Assembly (NCBI RefSeq): GCF_036850765.1
Contig: NC_089493.1
Coordinates: 16,927,632-16,991,631, forward strand
DNA from: Saccopteryx bilineata
Lineage: Eukaryota > Chordata > Mammalia > Chiroptera > Emballonuridae
Length of the DNA stretch: 64,000 nucleotides
Direction of reading: 5' to 3'
Within the stretch, counting starts at the first letter, position 1; each line of letters starts with the position of its first letter. Positions 23,148-35,639 of this stretch are shown piece after piece. Made by a program: the position numbers and the translations under genes. The notes under the pieces are model-generated. The model ran no database searches and was not told where the DNA came from. It saw only the letters and a program-made list of their open reading frames with translations.

Positions 23148-23440
23148 AAAAGAAACTGAATTCTGAATGTATAAAAAAGACATCTATCTGATGTATCATA
23201 TAAAAGGGTGAAGGAGTAGAATATGCCACCAATCACATGATTGGATCAGTGCATTAAACAGAAAAGAAACCATAAAATAATGTCACAGATACTATGTAGC
23301 TTGACCTATCATTTTACAATCTTGGAAGATAGGGTTACCAGAAAAAGCAATATAAACAACTCATTAGGCTAAAATATCTAACTATTACTATACAATATTA
23401 TCATGAATAGCAATCCATGTCAATAGTCAAAACAAGCTAT
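23148..23440. other. Unassigned sequence
   Basis: Short gap between two L1 insertions, nothing recognised. Confidence 0.4.
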
Positions 23441-23806
23441 GGAGGCAGCAAGATGGTGATGGAGTAGGTGAACATACCAATTTCTACCTGGAAACTATTA
23501 TGTTAAGTGAAATAAGCCAGGCAGAGAAAGAAAAATATCATATGACCTCACTCATTTGAGGAACCCAATGAACAATGTGAACTGAGAAACAGAATTGAGA
23601 CAGAGGAGAGATCAAAGGGACCAAAGGAAAAGAGGACAGAGGGAAAGGGGATAATAGGATGGGATAAACCTGAAGAGAAGGGGAGAGGGTGCTATGGGGA
23701 GGGAGGGAGAGGAGATGTTGAGGGGGATACAGGGGAGGGGAAATGCATTTGGGGCAACACTAGAATCTATGTAAACATAAATTAAAATCAATAAAAAAGA
23801 AAAAAA
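23441..23806 (+). mobile_element. Chimeric L1: 5' end joined directly to 3' end
   Basis: 23441-23490 reads GGAGGCAGCAAGATGGTGAT then GGAGTAGG, laid out like the start of an L1 5' UTR, with a YY1-type AAGATGG. At about 23487-23491 (ACCTG) it passes straight into GGAAACTATTATGTTAAGTG, AAATAAGCCAGGCAGAG and the 3' UTR (TATGACCTCACTCATTTGAG, polypurine tract, CTATGTAAACATAAATTAAAA and A tail). Several kb including ORF1 and nearly all ORF2 are absent. The 3' part matches the antisense copy at 46688. Confidence 0.75.
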
Positions 23807-24999
23807 CTATGAAGTTCATTAAATTTCACAATTTTCTTCCACATTTTAGAAAGTTACTATAATGGTCTTTATAACTATAATAAACAAATATTTAAATAAA
23901 TTTTAAAAATAATATTCTCAATTGGAAATCATCAGACCTATACTATGAAACACTGAAAGTTGAGATTCTTATTACCATATGCTTGCTCTCCATTTTTATT
24001 ATTACTTCCTTCTAAGCTGTATACATATTGAAAGAGACACCAGAAATATCTTTCTAGCCTTTTATTTTTTCCTTGAGTATCAGAACTGGCTTTTGTGAAT
24101 AACAAGGATGTTATTTTTACTTGACCCCCATTATACTAAATTCCATAGACATTTATATGAGTCTTTATTTTTTATATGAGTCTTTTAACACAAAAATTTG
24201 TTATCCAACTTCTTTCTCTTTTTCTTTTCTTGTTATTTTACTTTCAGTGAAGAATTTTAAAGAGAGTTTGTACATATTAAATGTATTCCTAATTATTTTC
24301 TTATAAATTAATTATATTTTCTTCTTCCAATTTTTTTTGTTAATAAATATATTCCATTGTGTTCTGCAAATTTTTACATTCTGCTACTTAGTTGAATTAT
24401 CCTATTAAACAATCATATCATCTGTAAATATAGTTTTACCTCTTTCTTGTCAATTTTTATACATTTTACTTTTTTTCTGGTCTATATATATCTACCATCA
24501 ATTTTTAATGCTAGCAGTCAATGTAGACATCCATTCCTTATTCCTGAATATAGTAGGATTTTACTGTGGGTTTTTTGCATTAAGCATACTCTTGGTTTTT
24601 GTTTGAGACTGATGTATTTTTGTCACGTTAACAAATAGCTATTAATTTTAATTTATAAACTAATTATTTTTTAATTAATGATGATTTTTGTAATTATCCC
24701 TTGCCATTTCATTGGTTTATTAATAGATTTCCTAACATTGAAATACACTAGCACTAATACTTAGTTAGGTATTTTTTATTTTTATGTTCTATGGAATTTT
24801 GTTTGTACTTTGCTTATGATTTTTGTTAATAGTGATAAATAAAACTTCTTTTAACTTTTTGCATGCTAAATATAGGAATCAATGTCATACTTGCTTTATA
24901 CATTGGGTTTGGAAATATTCCTCCTTATTTTATGTTCTGAAATAATTTTAATAGCCTGGGAATCTTCACACTTTAAATACTAATTAAAATTTTCTTGTA

Positions 25000-25380
25000 A
25001 AAGTGTTGGCTGTGGTGGCACTTTGTTGACAGTTATTCTTTTATAACACCTGATGAGCCAAATTTCTAAGATCAATATGGAGACACTCTTGCCCAGGGTA
25101 CCAAGTCAGCAAACCAGAACTTAAGTAGCTTGCATGCCCCTATAAATGTTACACCTGACCAGAAACATGGTACATCTAGTCAGCCAATTCCCAAACACCA
25201 AGCCAACTCTGGACCTCTTACCACCCACAAATCATGTTGACTATGTGGTCCCAAGAGACATTTTCTTTTATTTTCTACCTTGTTCTTTATTCTTTACCTT
25301 GTAACACCTTCCCACCTTCTCTTCCATTTTGTAGTTCTCCAAAAGAAGACTGTCCTTTTCTTCAAGTGCCTAAGTTTGTT
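25000..25380. other. Unassigned GC-richer block inside the old L1
   Basis: From about GTGGTGGCACTTTGTTGACA to ACTGTCCTTTTCTTCAAGTG the base composition changes and the L1 pattern is lost. It may be an old LTR (CCCAAACACCAAGCCAACTC..) but I do not recognise the family. Confidence 0.3.
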
Positions 25381-26332
25381 TGTATCTTTAATTATTTTCT
25401 TTAATTATTTTATAACGTACCCTCTACTTCACTATAGAAGTTATTCTTTGTAGCTCTTTTTTTTTATCTTTCATGTGGTCAGTTTTATTAATACACATTT
25501 TTCTGAAAACTTAGTCATTTTTATTCAGGTTTTCAAGTTGTGTTGTGTAATGTAGCTTTCTTATTGTAATAATTAGCTCTTGGGTTTTTTCCTTCTCATT
25601 TTTCATTATTTTGCATAAAAATGTTTTTTTTAAGTTAGTTTGATGTTTCTATTTGGTTATTTTTATTCAAAGAATGAGCATTTGTAACTATTTATAATTC
25701 ATACTAATTTTTATTTTAAAAGAAACTAATTTCTCATATTTATTAATTTCTTCCTCCATATTTCCTTCAACTTTTTAGTCTAACTTTTGTTGTATGAAAA
25801 GTTTTGTTAATTTATTTTCTTTATATTTTAATTAATATAATTAATTAATTGTACTTATTTTCTTTCTAATTAAAAACATGAATTATTTTTAAAGCACTAA
25901 TTTTTCTTGGCCCAATTTGTTCTAAGTAATTGTCTGCTATTTACTTTTGTATTTTTTTCTTTTAGTTATGAGTAGTTTAATTCAGAGTATGTTAGTATAT
26001 TAGCTTCTTTGTGGAAGGGTCAGTTTATTTCTGGTTTTGTTATTTATTGACAGAATTTTCTTTGGCGTCATAATTTGTTTGTTGAAAGCTAATATATGGT
26101 TAATGTTTGTGAATGTTCTGCAGACATCTGAAAGAAGGCTATATTTTCTATATTTATAGTGTTGGGAATTAGTTATTTTTACGATTAGTTGAAATCAGTT
26201 TGAATTACTTTATTTTTGTATTTTATTTCTTCTGTATTCTCTCACTAAGACAGACTTAAAATCTCCTATTACTGGAGATTGAACTACAAAGTTTACCTTT
26301 GCTATTCTCTTTATGAAAACTGATGCTATGCA

Positions 26333-26660
26333 CCTGACCAGGCGGTGGCGCAGTGGATAGAGCATAGGACTGGGATGCGGAGGACCCAGGTTCAAGACCC
26401 CGAGGTTGCCAGCTTGAGCGTGGACTCATCTGGTTTGACCAAAGCTCATCAGCTTTGACCCAAGGTCCCTGGCTCAAGGGGTTACTCGGTCTGCTGAAGA
26501 ACCGCAGTCAAGGCACATGTGAGAGAGCAATCAATGAACAACTAAGGTGTTGCAACGTGCAATGAAAAACTAATAATTGATTGATGCTTCTCATCTCTCT
26601 GTTCCCGTCTGTCTATCCCTGTCTCTGACTCTCTCTCTGTCTCTGTAAAACAACAACAAC
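26333..26660 (+). mobile_element. Family A SINE, full length, 15 bp perfect target duplication
   Basis: CCTGACCAGGCGGTGGCGCA to TCTGTCTCTGT plus (CAA)n tail; B box GGTTCAAGACC. AAACTGATGCTATGC is exact at 26317-26331 and 26661-26675. It is inserted in the ancient L1. Confidence 0.97.
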
Positions 26661-27076
26661 AAACTGATGCTATGCTACCTGGTACAGATACATGCCAAAG
26701 TCTGAGATAGCACTCTGAATTACAGACTTCCTTATTGTGTGCATATGCCCTAATACATCATTGCTTCTCTATTTATTTCCAAACTTCTTAAATCACTGTC
26801 TTATCCATGTCTCTTTACCACTCCAAATTTATAACCTAGATTTGAGGTTTATTTTGTGTGCCATTTGATAAATCATTCTTAATGTGACTCTTAAGCCATT
26901 TTAAATTTATTGTATGGGAGGTGTATTTCATATTAATTTGGTTGGAAGATTTTAGGTTTTAATTTCCATTTTCATTGTTTTAGCACAACAATGTAGCTTT
27001 GTGGTCCACCGCCATTGTTATGTCTGTGCATGTATGTGTGTAAGACCATTAATATTTGTGTTTATTCTGTACTTTT

Positions 27077-27119
27077 TTTAATTGATGTTAATTTGTTGTG
27101 TTTACATAGATTCTAGTGT
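27077..27119 (-). mobile_element. 43 bp L1 insertion with perfect 16 bp target duplication
   Basis: The insert contains ATTGATGTTAATTTGTTGTG, TTTACATAGATTCTAGTG, which is the extreme 3' end (reverse) of the L1 subfamily at 46688. TTTATTCTGTACTTTT is exact at 27061-27076 and 27120-27135. Confidence 0.9.
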
Positions 27120-28324
27120 TTTATTCTGTACTTTTAAAATAAGACTTCATACAATTATATTATAAAAGAATATGCTGCATAAAAACTAATTTCTCTCTTT
27201 CTTTATAGTTAACCTATTATTTACCTACTATGAACAGTGACAAATTGCAATTCTTCTCCTCCCTCAATTCTCTGTCCTCCTCTACTCCATTTCAATAGTA
27301 TTTATTTTGTAAACACTTTTAAGTGTTTATGAATTTATCCCTTGACATGTCAGCTTTTGGAGAAGAGGAGAACACTGAGCTTACTCTATCTCCTCGTTTC
27401 TCTACCCCCTTTCCTTCTAAATAGGATTGTGTTATTTTTATACATCGTTGGAGCATCTACATTTACATTCTGTTTTGCAACCTAATCCCATATTTGTTGA
27501 AGTCTTAGTTTTACACTTAAGCATTTAAAAAATGTCAAATAGGAATCCCGAATATAATTTCCTCAGACATCCCTTCATTGGTTTTAGTTTATTTTAAAGT
27601 GTTCTCTAAAAGACATCATGGAAAAAATATTCCTTGAGTTTTAACAGGTGTAGAACTCTCTGTAGGCTTGATAGTTATAGGAAAGCTTGATTGACTCAAC
27701 ACTCCATGCCTGACACAATTTTCTCCTGAATATCTGATCGATATTGCTCTATTCTCATATGACGTTAATTGCTGCTGAGAGAAATTTGACCAGCCTCATA
27801 TTTTTGTCTCTCAATAAAAGATACACATATAACACCTCACATAGATATGCAGTCTATGTTTCCCTGGAGCCATAGTAGTCTTTTGTCTGTTATAAAATAA
27901 AGTTCCCTAAAACATTCTTATTTAAAATGTGTTAGCATAAATTGGCATATCTATTATTACAAGACTGGATTTGTTGAAATTTGCAAAATTTCAAATGGTC
28001 TTACCTAGATAGTATTTATCTTCTCTTCTCATTTAATGATGACAGTTTCTTGGATACAATGTTAGAATTTTCCAAAATATTGCTCCATTATCTAATAAAA
28101 ATATGTTGAAATCAAAATCACTGATTCCTCTCTAATAATTATTCTGTTCTATATTAAATATAACATTAAATTGATGCTTTATTTAAATAGAAAGAATATT
28201 AAGACAGTTTTTATTCTCAGTATGTACTGTAATTAATAGTTAATTTTGTCAGGATTTTATGGATATGATAAGCTATACATTAGAAGATTTTGATAATTTG
28301 TTTTCGTTTAGCAGTTACTGACCA

Positions 28325-28435
28325 AGCACATGCTACCTGCTAGGTACCATTTAAGCTTTAGAGGTATAGAAGTGAACAAAGCAAATGAACTGAAGCCCCC
28401 TATCATTAAATTGACAGGAAATGACAATATATGAA
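28325..28435 (+). mobile_element. L2 LINE 3' fragment
   Basis: CCAAGCACATGCTACCTGCT, AGGTACCATTTAAGC, AGGTATAGAAGTGAACAAAG matches the L2 end (GAGCACCTACTATGTGCCAGG..GGATACAGCAGTGAACAAAA). Confidence 0.65.
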
Positions 28436-28444
28436 AAATTTCAG

Positions 28445-28750
28445 ATACGACATGGCCATGCTGCAGTTGTTGGGAGCATCAGATGCTTCTAGCCCACAGT
28501 AGCATCCATCCTTGGGAATTGCTGTAGAACATAGGAACGGCTTAACCCAAGGTTACCCTTCCTCCTCCTCACTCCCTGTCCCACCCCTACTAGGAGCAAC
28601 CACTCTGCAGAGTCATCTCAGCCCAGAGCATCCCACAGGATCAGCTAAATCTCAGCCTCAACTCTGCGCGAAGCTGGCTTTCCCCTGTGCTCAGTACTGC
28701 CTTGCTAACTTCTTTCGTGGTAAATTTCTCAAAAAAATAAAAAATAAAAC
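28445..28750 (+). mobile_element. Possible old LTR 3' part
   Basis: A GC-richer block (GGAACGGCTTAACCCAAGGT, CAGAGCATCCCACAGGATCA, CTCAGCCTCAACTCTGCGCG, GAAGCTGGCTTTCCCCTGTG) ending GTGGTAAATTTCTC and A-rich. It reads like a dispersed LTR I have seen in mammals but cannot name. The ORF of 81 codons in it has no domain. Confidence 0.35.
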
Positions 28751-31272
28751 CAGGTAAAATAAATCTACAAGTCACTCTTCATCTAAAAACTTCTTTTTAA
28801 GAATACCATTCTACGATCTTCCTCTTGGCATTTATATTTCACTTAAGGAACAAGATAATAAATGAAAAGGCACATCTCTGGTAGTGATAAATGTTAAAGC
28901 TTAATTATTAGGCTTTTATATGGACTATGAGTTAACTGTATGTTCTAAGTGTGTCTATTTTAGACTTTGAAATTTATGTAAATAAAAATCCTGAGGTTCC
29001 TATTATCAGGAAAATCTTAATAGTCTGTTTGCTCCTCTGAGCTAAGCAGATGTTATACATGCAAATATAATTCGAAGACCCAAAGTAGAAAAAGGAGGAT
29101 CACAATTTTCTGGTTTGGAAATGTTTCACCAATGATAGCAATAAACTTTGAATAGTGAAATATCCTGCAAATATGGGAGGCCCCATAGCAGTACTCTAAT
29201 GAATAATAATTATATAGTTTATGAATTCACAAAAGTATAAAGATATAAACTGGACCTATGGGGCTGCTGACATTAACGCTCTAGATCTCTTTAAGCTGTG
29301 ATAGTAACTACTGGCAACAGGTGAATTCTGGGTAGTCTGCATCTCAGGTCATTCATTCTACCTGCCAAGTTCTCACAGAGGGCTCCCACTTAGCTGAACT
29401 GCTTTGTATACCTGAAGCGAGAAGCAATCTGAAATAGATCTGTAAGTAGAAATGATCTCGGATCTCTGTTCGATTGTATTTTTGTTTTGAATAAACTATT
29501 CAAATAAATTGGAGATTAGTGAACATAGAAGAAACAGTAACTGTGAGGTCTTGAAAATCAAATGGTTCCCACAGAAATGCATCCGGTCTTCCTCCTTTTA
29601 TTGATGTGTCAGAAGGTGCCTTTCCAGTAATCCTACATTTTTGAAGCATCTCAAAGGCCGATTTGACACTTAACTAGTCTTTACTCACTCCCCAGTCATT
29701 ACTGTGCTGTGGAAAGTTGGATAATTTTAATATTCATAAATTTTATTTTTTGATTATTTTTGAGAGTTTTTTTAGGGTATTTAAACAATTTAACCATATA
29801 AATCATCTTGATTGCAGAATTTAGTGGCATTCGGCACATTCACGTTATTGCACAACCATCCCCAGTATTTTCAGAATATTTTTATCTTCCCAAACAGAAA
29901 TTCTGTAAGTACTTTTTCTTGAGGGGAAAATGCACCCCTCAGGGCTTCACTAATTGACATCTAATGTCTGTGGACATTGGCTTGGCAAGAATTTACTATT
30001 TTTTCTTTCTGCATGAGGAAAATATTAACTAGAAAATTAGTAGTTTAAGAACATTCTCAGTTGGTATGTTTAATATGCTTAAGGAACAAGATCAATGTTA
30101 AGCACACTAGGAGTCATAATTAAAGATATAATAATTGTAAGCTACTCATTTTCATTAAAGTAATTCCCCCAAATGTTTGCTTTATAATGCCACTTTTGAG
30201 TTTCTGCTCATTATAATGTACCAAAAACTTTTTTAATATGTGCATTACAGAATCCATATATGTTACTAAATCACACTGGTGAGCTCCCCCAGTTAATAAA
30301 AATGTGTTGCACATTATTTCCTATGTCTCCATTAACTGTTGCAGTTATGTGTTAAACTAAGCTCCAAAATAACTATGCTAACAATACATGTGCTAATCAA
30401 TTTCCATTCTTTTCAGATAACATTATAATTGCCTGGTAGAGATTTAATGAATGTATATGAAGTCTGTCATTTAATTGGTTCAATAAATGAACACTTCTTC
30501 AGTTAATAGAAGTACTCATGGTGCCATCCCTTAAGAAAATTAAATAGTAATAGAAAAATGTTTATAATATTTTTAACTAAGATGTAAAATCAGTGTTATC
30601 TCTATTCTTCATAAAAGTCTCCATTAATTGGTACTAAGGGGCTGATGCAGCAACTTCACAAATCTCTGTTACATTAATATCTCTAAACAGAAAGACATAA
30701 GCCCCTATTGAATTTTTCCAAGTCTCCACACTAGTGGATCCTTGGTAGAACTGAGCAAGGTTTATCTGGGGACACCTGCCAGTAGAAGATTGAGTAACAT
30801 TTCCTTGAGGAATACAATCCTGTCTCTTTCACGGTGGGCCTCCTATGGAGATTCATTAAAAATGCAATTAAAAAAATGGCTTAACCAAAGGAACCCCCTT
30901 CTATTCAAATAGAAAAACTCAATGAATTTCTACCAGGGGATAGATTTAAAAGAGAGACACAGATCAGTGCACTTTTTAAATATTCAAAACATTACTTTAT
31001 AAATGATGTTTTAATGTTGCAAGTTTCCTTGACACATTTAAAACCCAGCTACTCTTGTAAACCTAGAGCTATATAGTATTTGGTGCCTACTTAAAAAAAA
31101 ATTCAATAAATAGTTTCTTTACTTCACAGGGTCAACAGTATGAATGTCAAAATTGTTCCAGGATGTAGTGGAGAGTTCCACAGGGGATTATAAATTACCC
31201 ATAATTTGATGGCTTCATTTTAATCCTTATATTTGGTTTAGACATAATTTCTCTCTCCTTTTATCACTGTCA
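28751..31272. other. Unassigned AT-rich sequence
   Basis: Two and a half kb with no recognised element and no coding signal. Among the most repeat-poor parts of the window; conserved non-coding elements could lie here but cannot be seen from one sequence. Confidence 0.4.
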
Positions 31273-31536
31273 AATTCACTGAAAGAAGATGAAGGAATTG
31301 GCCAAAAAACATATACCTAATATATAGACACAGTCAACAGTGTCATGATGGCCAGTGGGAAGAGGATGGGGACCGTGTGGAAGCAGGCAGAAGTGGGGAA
31401 CATAGAGTGTGAAAGATGTTCCTAAGAGGGCACATGATACAGTGTACAGTTGGTGTTTTTTTTGAGTTGTGCACTTGAAACCTCTATTGTTTGTAAAACA
31501 TTATACCAATAAATTCAATAAAATAATAACAAAATA
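31273..31536 (+). mobile_element. 5'-truncated L1 3' end, 10 bp target duplication
   Basis: GGAATTGGCCAAAAAACATA, AGACACAGTCAACAGTGTCA, purine-rich stretch, TGATACAGTGTACAGTTGGT, GAGTTGTGCACTTGAAACCT and ACCAATAAATTCAATAAAAT. ATCACTGTCA flanks it at 31263-31272 and 31537-31546. Confidence 0.9.
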
Positions 31537-31546
31537 ATCACTGTCA

Positions 31547-31941
31547 CTTTTTACAGCCTCTGATGAACTAGCCTCTACCAGCATTCTATTTCAAATTTTT
31601 ATGCTTTAAATATGGTTTCTCTTGTAGTGATCTTCATTCATCTATCCATCTATCTCATCTACTGATTAATTATATATGTATATATACAAACATAAATATA
31701 TTTTGCATAATAGAAAATATCAATATTTTATTTTTATAGTCATAGGTGTTGTGATATATATTTATAAAATATATAATAATATTTTATATTTATAATTTAT
31801 AACACAAATTTTCATAAAGCAAATTAAATGAGACAAAAAGTTGATTCTTAATATAAAAATATATAAATATTTCAAAATTATGATAAAAACGCATATTTCC
31901 TATACTATACACATTGAACAAGCAATACAGGTAATTGTTTT
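31547..31941. other. Very AT-rich unassigned sequence
   Basis: Holds ATCTATC-type and AT-alternating stretches (31630-31690, 31750-31810). No family recognised. Confidence 0.5.
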
Positions 31942-32320
31942 TTTTGTGTGTGTTTGTGTATTTTTCTGAAGTGAGAAGCTGGAAAATAGAGAGACAGACT
32001 CCCGCATGCGCTCAACTGGGATCCACCCAGCATGCCTACTAGGGAACAATGCTGTGCCCTTCTGGGGTGTTACTTCATTGCAACTGGAGCCATTCTAGCA
32101 TCTGAGACTAAGGCCATGGAGCCATCCTCAGCACCCTGGCCAACTTTGCTCCAATGGAGCCTTGGCTGCAGGAGGAGAAGAGAGAGAGAGAGAGAAAGGA
32201 GAGAGGGAGGTGTGGAGAAGCAGATGGGCACTTCTCTTGTGTGCCCTGGCCTGGAATTGAACCCAGGACTTCCACACAATGGGCTAATGCTCTACCACTT
32301 AGCCAACCAGCCAGGGATTC
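31942..32320 (-). mobile_element. Family C SINE, antisense
   Basis: TTTTTCTGAAGTGAGAAGCT, GACAGACTCCCGCATGCGCT, GGATCCACCCAGCATGCC, GGAGCCTTGGCTGCAGGAGG, GGAATTGAACCCAGGACTTC and CTTAGCCAACCAGCCAGGG. ATTGTTTT at 31934-31941 and 32324-32331 is the probable duplication. A 104-codon ORF within is spurious. Confidence 0.93.
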
Positions 32321-32331
32321 ATGATTGTTTT

Positions 32332-33649
32332 AATAGAAGGTATTAGCTACTGCTTGTTCTCCTACTTAGTCCTAGCTCAGTTCCTACCTGTTGTGCCTGT
32401 TTTCAACATCAGCTTCTTCATGGCCTCTAGTGACATGGGCTCCTGAAATGCTCATCTTCCCTGACTGGACCTCTCAGAACCACAGTTTTGGGGGAGATTC
32501 TCTTTCCAGCACTTTTAACTTACCTTCCCACCAAGCTAAGGCAGATATCCTTCCATCCATCTTCCTCCTGTGGAAAGAAACACCTGCATTAGAAGTTCCT
32601 CCCACAAAATCCAAACACAGCTTTTTTTTGTCCTGGGCGGGGAGCAAGATGACATAGTTATATGGAGTTGTTGCTAGAGCTCTATGGTAGTATAGTAAGG
32701 GTTATGTTCTCAGGCAGAAGGAAGAAGGACAAGAAGTGACAAAAGAACCAAAGCCACTTATCAATATCTGAAAGAAAGTTATTCCATAAATAAAAATAGT
32801 GGCATTCTAGACTGTCATCCAACCTGGCATTGCAATTTTATGGAAAGAAGATTGTCAAAAGTATTATCTAACCGAGGGTCATGTTTCCAACTCAGAGTCT
32901 AGATTTAGAATTTATCATGCATTGCATTCACTTCTTGTGAGCACATGAACTTGATTGCTGTAACTCTTTTGTTTAAGACCTTTCATTATTCATTCTCTGA
33001 TTCTCAACTCTACTTCAGTAGGTGAACGTGTCATATAATTGATGAATGAATAATTGAAATATAACTACTATATAACATATGCTGGAAAACTCATGTAACA
33101 GTGGGGCTATATATGTTTTATACTTTCTTGAGTAGGTTTAAGTTCAAGTATAGTCATAGCCATCAATTTTGCAGTAAAGTTTTTTGGGTAATTTATAAAT
33201 AGTTATGAGTTATTACCTTCTGTTCTATCCTTACATCCAGGAGGTAAGAAAGATACAGCTCCAATTTGATGGCAGGACATTATCTTGCTGGCGATGTGAT
33301 TTCCTTTACCTATTGTTTATTTCTACCTCTTTCTCCATCTAAATGTTCTCAGTCTCCCTGAACTAGTTATATGGTCAATGCTAAAATGATTGAATATCTT
33401 ACTGAAAATCTTGGCAAAGCCATTAAATTTCCCTAAGGCTGACTCTCTATTGCCAAACTCTTGTAATTTTTTTAGAACATTAGTTCAATTCCAAACCTCT
33501 TGTTATTCACAAATTATCTCGGAAGCACAACTAGACAATTTTCCACTTTCTAACAGCTCTCTTTTGGTTGGAAGTTTCTGACACCACTGCTCTCTGAAGC
33601 TCATAAAGAACAATTCTTTGTGGCATAATCTCTGTGCTCCAGGAAGAAT
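32332..33649. other. Unassigned sequence
   Basis: Includes an 88-codon ORF at 32391-32657 (Ser/Pro-rich, no domain). No repeat recognised. Confidence 0.4.
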
Positions 33650-33995
33650 GTGTATTGTTTTATTTTTATTTTTAAAATATAGCATATGTAAAGAAAGGGA
33701 CACAAATTATAACATAATAGTTTGGTAATTCCTGAAAAGTAAATATATTTGTGGAACTACTACCTAATTAAGAAAAAGAACCCCAGACATGAAAATGAAT
33801 ATTATTGTGATGTCTATAACCATCACTTAGATTTGCTCATTTTCACTTCTACCAAATATCAGAGGATGTATTTCCTCGTCTAGTTCTTTCTTCTTACTCA
33901 ATTTGTGTCTATGAAATCTATACATGTATTTAAGTTTCATTTGATATTATTTATATTGTTTATAGGATGATTTATTTATATATATTCTATATATA

Positions 33996-34068
33996 CTGCT
34001 TACAAAAATTAGGGGATATTTCAAAATGAATATAAAGTCTTAAAATATCCCCTAAGTTTTGTTTATAG
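33996..34068. mobile_element. 73 bp palindromic MITE
   Basis: Left arm CTGCTTACAAAAATTAGGGG then ATATTT; right arm AAATATCCCCTAAGTTTTGT then TTATAG. The arms are inverted repeats of about 26 bp with few mismatches around a short spacer. Size and design resemble MADE1-type mariner MITEs. A TA precedes the left arm; the right flank has only a diverged ATA. Confidence 0.75.
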
Positions 34069-34497
34069 ATAGGATACTTTAATACCATAAATTATATCTT
34101 TCTATTCTTGATGGCAATTGGTATTATTTCCCTTTTGAACAATTATGAATAACGCTGGTTTGTACATATACATCGGTATATATCTTTATACAGTTGTGTT
34201 GAACACAAACATGCAAGTGTACTTGTCGATAAGCACATACTGAAATTCAGAAAACAATACAGTTTATCAAAAAGAGCTCCATAAAATTAGTATTGTATTT
34301 TGTCTTTTTTGCTATCTTATCTTATTATTTAAGTGGATATATGTAATATAATTTCATAGCAATTTTCATTTTCTTTTTTCAAATAACAAAATAAGTTGAA
34401 CACTTTTAAATATGTATTGCTTATTTTAATATACTTATTTGTAGAGTAACTTTTTAGGCCTCTACTCAATTTCTTTTCCTTTTCTTTCTTTCCTTTT

Positions 34498-34795
34498 ATT
34501 TTTTTTATGTGAGACAGACTCCAGCAGGCTCCCCGACCAAGATCCACCCAGTGACCTTCATCTGGGGCCAATGCTTGAATCAACCAAGCTATTTTTAGCA
34601 CTGGAGGCCAAAGTTCAGACCAACAGAGCCATCCTCACCTCTTAGGGCCATCCTCAAACCAATTGAGCTACTGGCTGTGGGAGAAGAAGAGGGAGAAAAG
34701 GGAGAAGAAACCAATGGTCATTTCTCCTGTGTCCCTTGACCTAGGATGGCCGTATGCCAAAATTGATACTCTATCCACTGAGCCACTGACGAGGA
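34498..34795 (-). mobile_element. Family C-related SINE, antisense, diverged
   Basis: GTGAGACAGACTCCAGCAGG, AAGATCCACCCAGTGACC, CATTTCTCCTGTGTCCCTTG and TATCCACTGAGCCACTGACG run in the order of an antisense family C copy. It shares CAAGCTATTTTTAGCACTGG with the copy at 57567, so these two form an older subtype. Confidence 0.75.
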
Positions 34796-35289
34796 CCTCA
34801 GTTTTTTTTAAATTGATTATTTCTTAATTTCTTAATAACTTTAATGGGATCCTTACAAATGCACATCCTTTCCCAGAAACATGATTTACAAATACTTTCT
34901 TCTACTCTGTGGTTTGTCCTCTGATGCTGACTGTTGTACTGCTTTTTGGTAAACAGAAGTTCTTAATTTTAATATAGTCAAATTTTCCAATTTTTTTTTT
35001 TTATAATCAGTTCTTTTTATGTCTCCTGAGAATCATGCGTAGCTTTCCTTATGTTATCTTCTAGGATGTGTGTGTGTCACTTTTTGATTTTGTTTTTTGT
35101 TATTGCTGTTCTGTTATCTTTTGCTTTTAAATTAAAGAGACATTTGCAGTTGACTTTGTGAATGGTGCAAATTATCAACTGTTTTTTTAAATAATTAGTA
35201 TTGATATTGATAATCAGATGTCCTAGCACCATTTATTAAACAGACTATCCATTCTTTATTGCAATGAACTGACACCTCTGTCATATATC

Positions 35290-35362
35290 AAGATATTATA
35301 TATATATATAATACACACACATATATATATATACATATATAATGTGTGTACACACACACACT
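35290..35362. repeat. AT/AC mixed microsatellite
   Basis: Alternating TATATA and ACACAC blocks are visible directly. Confidence 0.9.
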
Positions 35363-35639
35363 TGTCTCTCTAAACCTCTATATTTAGATCCATTGCTCTG
35401 TTTCTATCCATGTGCCAATACCTTATCATTTCAATTTTAGTTACTCTACAAGTCTTGATATTTGGTATATAAATTTTAAAACTTCCTCTTGATAGACTGG
35501 CACTTTATATTTCTGTAAAATTTTTGTGACAAGAGAAAAATTCTGAGATGTCCTAAATTCAATTATAGTGGGTTATTGATTGCAAAATAAAGACAAGACG
35601 TTAATTGATTCATAGACCTGGACAAGAAATCAAAAAAAG

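Larger units (their letters stand above)
24060..28130 (-). mobile_element. Ancient L1 (L1M-type), antisense, broken by later insertions
   Basis: In plus-strand order it follows an antisense old L1: ATCATATCATCTGTAAATATAG near 24414, GTGGGTTTTTTGCATTAAGC near 24567, TTTTCTTTGGCGTCATAATT and AATATATGGTTAATGTTTGT near 26090, AAATCTCCTATTACTGGAGA near 26265, then TTGCTGCTGAGAGAAATTTG near 27768. All ORF2 frames are broken. It is interrupted by an unassigned block (about 25000-25380), a family A SINE and a 43 bp L1. Exact ends are uncertain. Confidence 0.65.
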
